This document shows, piece by piece, positions 57,640-64,000 of a stretch of 64,000 nucleotides of DNA (its first letter is position 1; every line of letters starts with the position of its first letter). Made by a program: the position numbers and the translations under genes. The notes beneath the pieces are model-generated. The model did not search any database and was not told the origin of the DNA. It was given only the letters and a program-made list of their open reading frames with translations. The stretch is from Marsupella aquatica (lineage: Eukaryota > Marchantiophyta). Location of the stretch: NCBI GenBank assembly GCA_973895155.1, contig OZ316897.1:6696001-6760000 (forward strand), read 5' to 3'.

Positions 57640-59010
57640 GCCAACAATCAAGCTATCAGTGTTTGATGCGGTTCCAGAGGTCCTTGACAAGAAAGGCTTG
57701 ACAAACTGCATGAAGTTGGTCCTTGGCCGGCATTGTCCCAACTGGACCATTTGGAAGGACCTGCAAAAGGACAGTCAGAGGTTGCAGCTCATTAGCAACG
57801 ATGTGCAGGCCGGATTCAAGAATGTTGAGAGATAAACTTGTGCCACCTAAAGTCGAAGATCATCTCCCACCTGGCCAATTGTCGCTTCAGGTGGAAAGAG
57901 AAGGTAAGGGACCACCAGGAACGGACCACCAAACAGTACAACCAACCTGAAGGGATGGCCAAGGCTGACTTTCAAATTATAGTGAAGGAGCTCACGATAG
58001 TACTTGACACACCAATGGGACACCATGCATGAATGGGGGATATTGCCACTCAAAAGTGAATGTTGCAACCCAGGAAAGTGGTCACCAACTACTAGGGACA
58101 AGGCGGGTGGAGGGGGTTTCTCCCCAAATATGTAAGTGTGGTTGCCTCAATTTTCTCCCAATTTAACATTGGTTTTCAGCATTAACAATGTAGTCGCCGC
58201 ATGTTTACGTCGCTCCAGACATCATAATATTAGGGCTTGCCATTTCATGTCGTTTGGAACAACGTTTGTTCCGGTTAACGTCACTTTGACTATGTTAATG
58301 CTACTGAAAATTTTCACAGAGCCTGGAAACGTCATCGTAGATGATGTAATGTGAATTTCTCTGTTATGTCCCGTCTGACAACGTAAAGTCTCTTCTAAAC
58401 GTCCTACGGAACGACATTTTTGAGAATGTGCAAAAACTGAAGTATGGTCGTGATGCCAAGCCCATAGAGCATGAGAGAGTATTTTCAAAGAGTATGGGCC
58501 TTGCGCATTATGGCTACGATTAGACACAACAGGCGAGGGGAGGAGGTGAGCATGAAGGACAGAACCTCATACCTTGTTGCTTAAGACATCCATTGCCTCA
58601 TGGTTGCATGCATGTCACTAATTAATGCGTGAACCTGTGTTGTAGGTTGACTGGAGTGCTTCGATAGGTTGCATTTGTCGCCCTATATCTGAGGATGATG
58701 AGAATGATGAGACGGGCTTAGTCGATGAGGAGTGTCCCACTCGAGAGGCATTTTGGCAGGCACAGGCGAGTGCTGATGGTGTAGTAGACAAGAGTCATGA
58801 GGGTACTCATGCTGCATGTGACCTATTTCCCGTACGATCTAGAGATAGGAGGGGAGACCAGCAACGGCAGTCAAGAGGAGCCTGGGCTACCCAGGGTGAG
58901 AGAGATAGTGTGCACTCACAGGCGGGTAGGAGGAGGATGCCACATCGTGCATCCGAGCCAGATGCCACTGAGGGAGATAGCGACCACCTAGTTTGGTGTA
59001 GGCCAGCATG
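57640..59010 (+). pseudogene. Possible second gene of the CACTA-type region, unrecognised
   Basis: Plus-strand coding-like text appears at 57650-58030 in two frames (VLDKKGLTNCMKLVLGRHC, then HLANCRFRWKEKVRDHQE) and again at 58645-59010 (SEDDENDETGLVDEECPTRE with an Arg/Gln-rich tail). CACTA elements often encode a DNA-binding accessory protein (TNPA), which would fit the place, but no motif proves it. A cluster of ACGT words separates the two parts. Confidence 0.35.
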
Positions 59011-59042
59011 ATCCAATAGGGATGCGGGGCCGTGTCATCGGA

Positions 59043-59130
59043 GTGCTAGGTTGGATAGTGCTAGGTTGGATAGTGCTAGTTAGGATAGTGCTATGTTAGG
59101 ATAGTGCTAGTTAGGATAGTGCTATGTAGG
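59043..59130. repeat. Tandem 15-16 bp repeat, about six copies
   Basis: Units GTGCTAGGTTGGATA, GTGCTAGTTAGGATA and GTGCTATGTTAGGATA follow each other directly after the plus-strand ORF stop. Confidence 0.9.
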
Positions 59131-61083
59131 CCACAATTGTAAATAATTTGTTGGCATCTTAATCACGATTCATTTTGTGCATGTACACACTATGTTATAT
59201 TCCCGACACCCTACAAAACATACATGTCTGATGAAATTGTAAACTCGACCACCAATTGGCAGCATGGAAAATAATATAATCCACACTAAAACATTGTGCC
59301 TTGACCCCGGCCTCGACCAGAACTTATCCTCATACAAGGCAACATAAATTTGGTTACGTTCTCCACCGTATGGCACTTTCCAACATACACAAGGATGTTT
59401 CTTAAACTAATGTCGGCCAGTGATTGGTTCTTTACCCTAAACACTACGACGTTACGTTATACTTAATGACGAATGACACGACATTTGGTACCAAAATCAA
59501 TACATCCGACAATGCCTTTTGCATCGTCCTGTCATTTATAAATACATGCTTCAAGGCCGATGATATGTCATTTTACGTGCTTCTATGCTTGGAAACTATC
59601 CCTTCATGTCACGACGTACAGGAACATCTTATTGGGCGCCATAAATAACGTCCCCTGATTTGTGTCGGTGGGTATGACGTACACAGACGACGTAAAAACT
59701 CTTCTAAAATGACATGTACGTGAGACGATGTTAAAAGCTTAAAAATGTAGTTGTGTACATGCAAGTTGGACCTAAGGGGCAACTCGCATCTTCCCGACCC
59801 TGCACAATTTGGCCATAAATAACTCACATGCCAGCATGTCACTGAATGAGACTTACCCGGCTGAACCTCCTGATGCGCCAGGCCTCACAACACCATCCAT
59901 GCACAATGGCAAGGGCTGGAAAGCTTCCATCCTTGCAGGTCCCAACCTTTGCCTTGTGAAAAAACAAGAAAAACTGTCTCGGAAAACTGTACACTTGTTG
60001 CAAGTTTTGTTGTCCTTGGGAACTAGGGAACCAGATTTGTGTACGATTATGTTATCAAGGAAGTGCCACTTTTTCCCATAAGTATCGGGAGTGCAAATTA
60101 AGGGCCGCATGCTTGAGGGGTTTTGCATGTGAGTTGGCCCTACGAGCATCTCTACCCAACTGGGTTTTGCTACTGTAACAGCTGGATGTTGACCAAACCC
60201 AGTAAAGAAAATCTAAAAAGCCAGGTCCAACCCACTCATTGTAACACTATTTTAATCCACGAAAGAGGTTTTCTGGTCAGGCTATTTGAATTCCAGGAAC
60301 AAGGTTTTTTTTTTACTGGACCTGTACATGGGAGAGATCAAGAACTATAATACAATGTTCCGCCTTTTTATGCACTGGTTGTCTTTTGAATTTGAAGTGC
60401 CCCCAAAAGTAATGAATCTGACCAAAGAGAAAGAATAAACATAAATAGAATTATATTTAGTGTGAGGGAAAGGGTGACACGTTTTCCAAGCAAGAAATAA
60501 AGAGTACTGCATACCAATGCACGATAATCAAGTTCTTCTTAGACCTCATATCCTCATATGCATAGTACCATCCATTCCTAGGAAGCCATCCATGCATAAG
60601 AAATACTCCTCTCCATGCCTAGACAGTAGACAAAGATATCAAGTACCCATACAAAGATATCAAGTACGCACAGGATCATCTATGAAGAGTTATATTCATT
60701 ATAAATATCACATAATGTAATAGAAACACAGAGAGAAAGAGGGAATGGGGGGTAGGGGTGGGGTAGGTGTTTACATATGACAGGAAACAATAAACAACAA
60801 CATGAAACAAAAAAATGGTAACAGGAAATTGGGTTTTTTGTTTTCTTATTGAATTTTTTTGAAAACAACTAAAATATTTGGTGATTTGGTGGACATTTTT
60901 ATGCTAGCGCCCGGAGCTAACAATAGTAGCACTCAGAGCTAGCGTAAAAATATTGTTTTTTAATAATTTTGGAAAAGAAGAATTTAAATGACACATTTGT
61001 AGATCACCATTTTTGCTGGTAAAAGGAAAAGCTTTATTGGTACCAAACAACCTGTTTCCTGATTCCTGTCTCGGTCCCGTAGG

Positions 61084-61110
61084 GTGGGGGGGGAGGGGGG
61101 GGGGGGCGGT
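61084..61110. repeat. G-rich tract
   Basis: Two long G-runs separated by single A or C residues on the plus strand, able to form G-quadruplex structures or slip during replication. Confidence 0.7.
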
Positions 61111-62460
61111 GTTTAAAGAAATTAAAAAAAATTGAAAAATGCGAAGACAAACCTTTGTGGTTGCTGTCGAGCATTTTTTGCACAATGACATCTTTCACTA
61201 GAAAACATATTTTGCGCAATGAGATATTTTTAACAAATAATTGTTTTACTCAATGATATATCTTGCACCGTCCATATACTACTCAAACATTGAACAAACT
61301 TCAGAAATTTATAACTCCGTCTCACATAGCACAAATTGCAGTTTGGGGTACTCAACCACATTGAGTAACCAAGATTTGTTTGATTCACTTCTATCAAATG
61401 AATAACACATGTATTTTCACATAAGCTACAAACTAACATCCTTTTCACTCTCCTACAACTTGTCCCCTGTGTCTCATCCTTGCAAGACGGCATACAGCCC
61501 CAAGAGAAGTGGGTTGAGCCGGCTCTTCACCTGGTTCACCAACATAGGAGCCACTTCAACAGTAGCATCAATGTCAAAGCCAACTCGACTCCCTTCAAAA
61601 TTCACTCGATACTTTGCTATGATATTCTGAAACTTAGGTGTAAATTTTTTTTCAGACTATACACCATTCACATTGAGAGACAAACCAGTGTTTATCATTG
61701 AATTTTGTGCACAAGACATGTCATGTCTATCAATGTAACTATTCAGCTCAGCTACAAAGTCCCTTGCCAATGTCAAAAACCAATGTTTGTCTGGATTTAT
61801 CAATTTCCCATATGTGCTCCGTGTCCCAGTCCCCACATTTTTTGGGTTTTCATTTATCATTTTTGGAAGTGCAACGAGAATAAGCCAAAGGAGATGCAGA
61901 TTAATTACCAGTGACATTTTGACATGTAGTCTTGATTCTCTCTCGGATTCTCTTTCCTTTGGTCTAGCAAATCCAACTATGATGGCCAATCCATTCCTGC
62001 CATGTTATCAATCTGTCAACCTCCTTTCACAAAGACTGACAAGCTAAAACACAAAGAAACTTTCTAAGAACATACACACAAAGAGATGTCACTGGTAATC
62101 CGGATAACTTTGGAGTGGGTCCAGTTTAGGGTTACCACCAATAACATTATTACCTCTAATTATCAATATTTTTCAATTATGTTAATTTATTTTTCAAAAT
62201 TAGGGGTGATGGTAAATAGTGTCACTTGGGTGAAAATCAAGGGTTACACCTAATTAGTGTGTGTGATATTAATTGTTAGTGACACTAATTGTTTTGTAAC
62301 ACTAAATACTGTATGTAAAGAGTGTAGTTATACAATAATTGACTCATTTATGGGTTTGTTGTTGGGTTTTCAAGATCTCAATCTAAGGGCTATCAGATCT
62401 TGATACCTGCTCTTTAGTGACGATTACCCCATCAGGGTCCATCAGGGTTGGGGCTGCTAC

Positions 62461-62554
62461 AGAACTAAACAGTGAACTGAATGTAGGGAGCTATAGTGTA
62501 TTTGTAAAGAACTAAACAGTGAACTGAATGTAGGGAGCTATAAGACTGGGTATT
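62461..62554. repeat. 47-bp tandem duplication
   Basis: AGAACTAAACAGTGAACTGA starts at 62461 and again at 62508, followed in both by ATGTAGGGAGCTATA. Confidence 0.88.
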
Positions 62555-62599
62555 TTGTGTATTTGTAAGCAAAACCCCCTTAGGTTGGAGATGCTCTAA

Positions 62600-64000
62600 A
62601 CTATAGCCTTGCCACTAGTACACCCGCCAACACTCTTTAAACTCCCCTCTTCTGACTTCCTTCATTGACAGTTTGACGCAGTCAACACATAACAGACCGT
62701 GTCGGACCCCCTTTTCCGCAGTTTCCTTCGCACACAAGGAACGAACACCAAACTCACTTTCCTTTTCGGTGACTGCCCAACCTTTTGTGTCTGCGTGACT
62801 GGTCTGGTTCCTGGCGCAGATTCTTGCTTCCGCATTGCTGCGCAGTAGCATCAACAGAGATTACGAAATGATCGTCAGTCGGAGATGGAGGTAGCTTCCC
62901 CAAGATTGGCCAGTACTGAATCTCACATCAGATTGTGCAGACGAAGCATTATGAAATTTGCTCTCCGAAAGATGAAAGATGTCTTGATGAATGAAATTAC
63001 TTGTGAAAAAGAGGCGAAGGTGGCGTGCATGCAAAAATGTTTGCCAGCATCAGTATGATCTCATGATGAGGAATCCATATTAGTCTCTGTTCATAGAAAC
63101 GGCTACCAGGACGATTACTGGCGCGAGAGGAGGCCTGACGTAAGTTCTATGCCAGAAGGTATCTAAATGAAACGAAATATGGGAAAGGTTTGGTGGTACA
63201 GAAATGTAATTTCTTGGAAGGAAAGACTCATGAAGAAGCCCAGGGATTGATTGCCTGCAGCCCTTCTTGGGAAAACAGAGTTCGGAAGAGTAAAAAACAA
63301 AGGCAAAAATGGAAAATGTTCTAATGATATGTAAATATAGTCGGAAACATCAGAGATTGAATCTTGGAGGACGAGAGGAAAACTGAATTTAATATTACTG
63401 AATTGGACGACGGAGAGTGAGTAATTGTAAGCATATGGTCGGAAAATAGAGACATGATTCGGTTGGAGAGAATGACCTGGATCCCATATAGACCAACACG
63501 GACACTGGGACTAGAAGCAAGACGTTCCTAGACTGTGTAGACTTCAGAGTAGAGGGAGGAAAGAATGGAGATGTCTAAAGGCTAAGGCTACAATGAGAAG
63601 GGAGGCAGCGAATTCCAAGGCGAAAAAGAGAGAATGACGAGACATGAGTTTGATTGTGAACTCCACTGATGGTCAGGCGACGGAAAGTACAATGCAGAAG
63701 TGTGCCAGAAAATTTGTCAGAATTAAATAATTGACACCAAAAGACGGAATTTACCCAAATCGAGCCGTGGGGCCAAGGAGTTTGTAAGAGAGCCCACTCA
63801 TTGTTTAGCGGGGACATAGGGAATACCTGTACTTGAAAGAACACTAGAAGGAGCCAATTGGTCATGGGTGGGATGGGTTTTGTGGGTAGTGGATTGGAGT
63901 TCTGATTATCTGTTCAGCCCCTGGTAGTCTATTTTGTGGCCCTGATTTAATTTTCTCTCCTTCCTGGTGCGGGTCCCTGTCGGATCTGTTGGGGCTCACC
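62600..64000. other. Unassigned right end
   Basis: The DNA becomes less AT-rich and may be a gene flank. Candidate frames are a short plus ORF from ATG 62885 (about 57 aa) and minus ORFs 62615-62854 and 63575-63865, but none shows a domain or a convincing splice structure. Confidence 0.35.

Larger units (their letters stand above)
46060..59740 (-). mobile_element. CACTA/En-Spm-type transposon region, composite and broken
   Basis: The region contains a TNP2-like transposase (51226-55017, minus), a SET-like ORF (about 55535-55990, minus), several unrecognised ORFs, and six clusters of ACGT-containing words (46070-46230, 51195-51300, 53873-54035, 56750-56880, 58190-58425, 59445-59725). Such short-motif clusters resemble the subterminal repeats of CACTA elements but here also lie between coding parts. 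Exact termini are not established: CACTACG occurs at 46303 and 59442, but a matching inverted end was not found. The region may be more than one element. Confidence 0.5.
59741..62600. other. Repeat-rich spacer, no gene recognised
   Basis: 60420-60520 resembles 41910-42000 (shared TTTTCCAAGCAAGAAA and purine-rich flanks), and 61170-61265 resembles the GACATCTTT array at 42290-42800, so both belong to one dispersed repeat family. A run of G lies near 61084-61110. ORFs at 61409-62047 lack motifs. A 47-bp tandem duplication is at 62461-62554. Confidence 0.45.

Overview
The window reads as nuclear DNA of a green plant (streptophyte). It holds three short-intron host genes and many plant-type transposons: Ty3/gypsy LTR elements, a LINE with a plant-style zinc-binding reverse-transcriptase tail, and a CACTA/En-Spm transposase with a DUF4216-like end. 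One host gene is a fused phosphopantetheine adenylyltransferase/dephospho-CoA kinase, which in Arabidopsis is two separate genes. Compact introns, long CT-rich leaders and this fusion suggest a seedless plant or streptophyte alga, but the sequence alone does not fix the species.

Layout. 1-4779: decayed 3' half of a gypsy element (RNase H, integrase, PHD finger) with its 3' LTR and a solo LTR. 4780-8130: gene-poor DNA with duplications and foldbacks. 8130-12604: CT-rich leader, then a seven-exon STRAP-like WD40 gene. 18320-20614: six-exon bifunctional CoA synthase. 21693-23037: four-exon HD-superfamily phosphohydrolase. 24730-29070: dead, 5'-truncated LINE on the minus strand. 31572-41597: an almost complete gypsy element on the minus strand, flanked by AAGA, coding for gag, protease, a DNA cytosine-methyltransferase domain, RT, RNase H, integrase and a PHD finger. 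41602-46400: AT-rich repeats. 46060-59740: a CACTA-type region on the minus strand with a split TNP2-like transposase, a SET-domain-like ORF, ACGT-rich clusters between coding pieces, and a 3,958-bp foreign insert (46904-50861) with a 5-bp target duplication. 59740-64000: repeats and unassigned sequence.

The theme is chromatin modules inside transposons: a DNA-methylation writer plus a histone reader (PHD) in one retrotransposon, a PHD finger in a second, and a SET-like histone-methyltransferase fold in a DNA transposon. In-frame stops in the methyltransferase element and in the 46904-50861 insert are TAG or TGA and never TAA, as expected from deamination of methylated CAG (CHG) and CGA (CG). 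All element copies here are broken; none looks able to move on its own.
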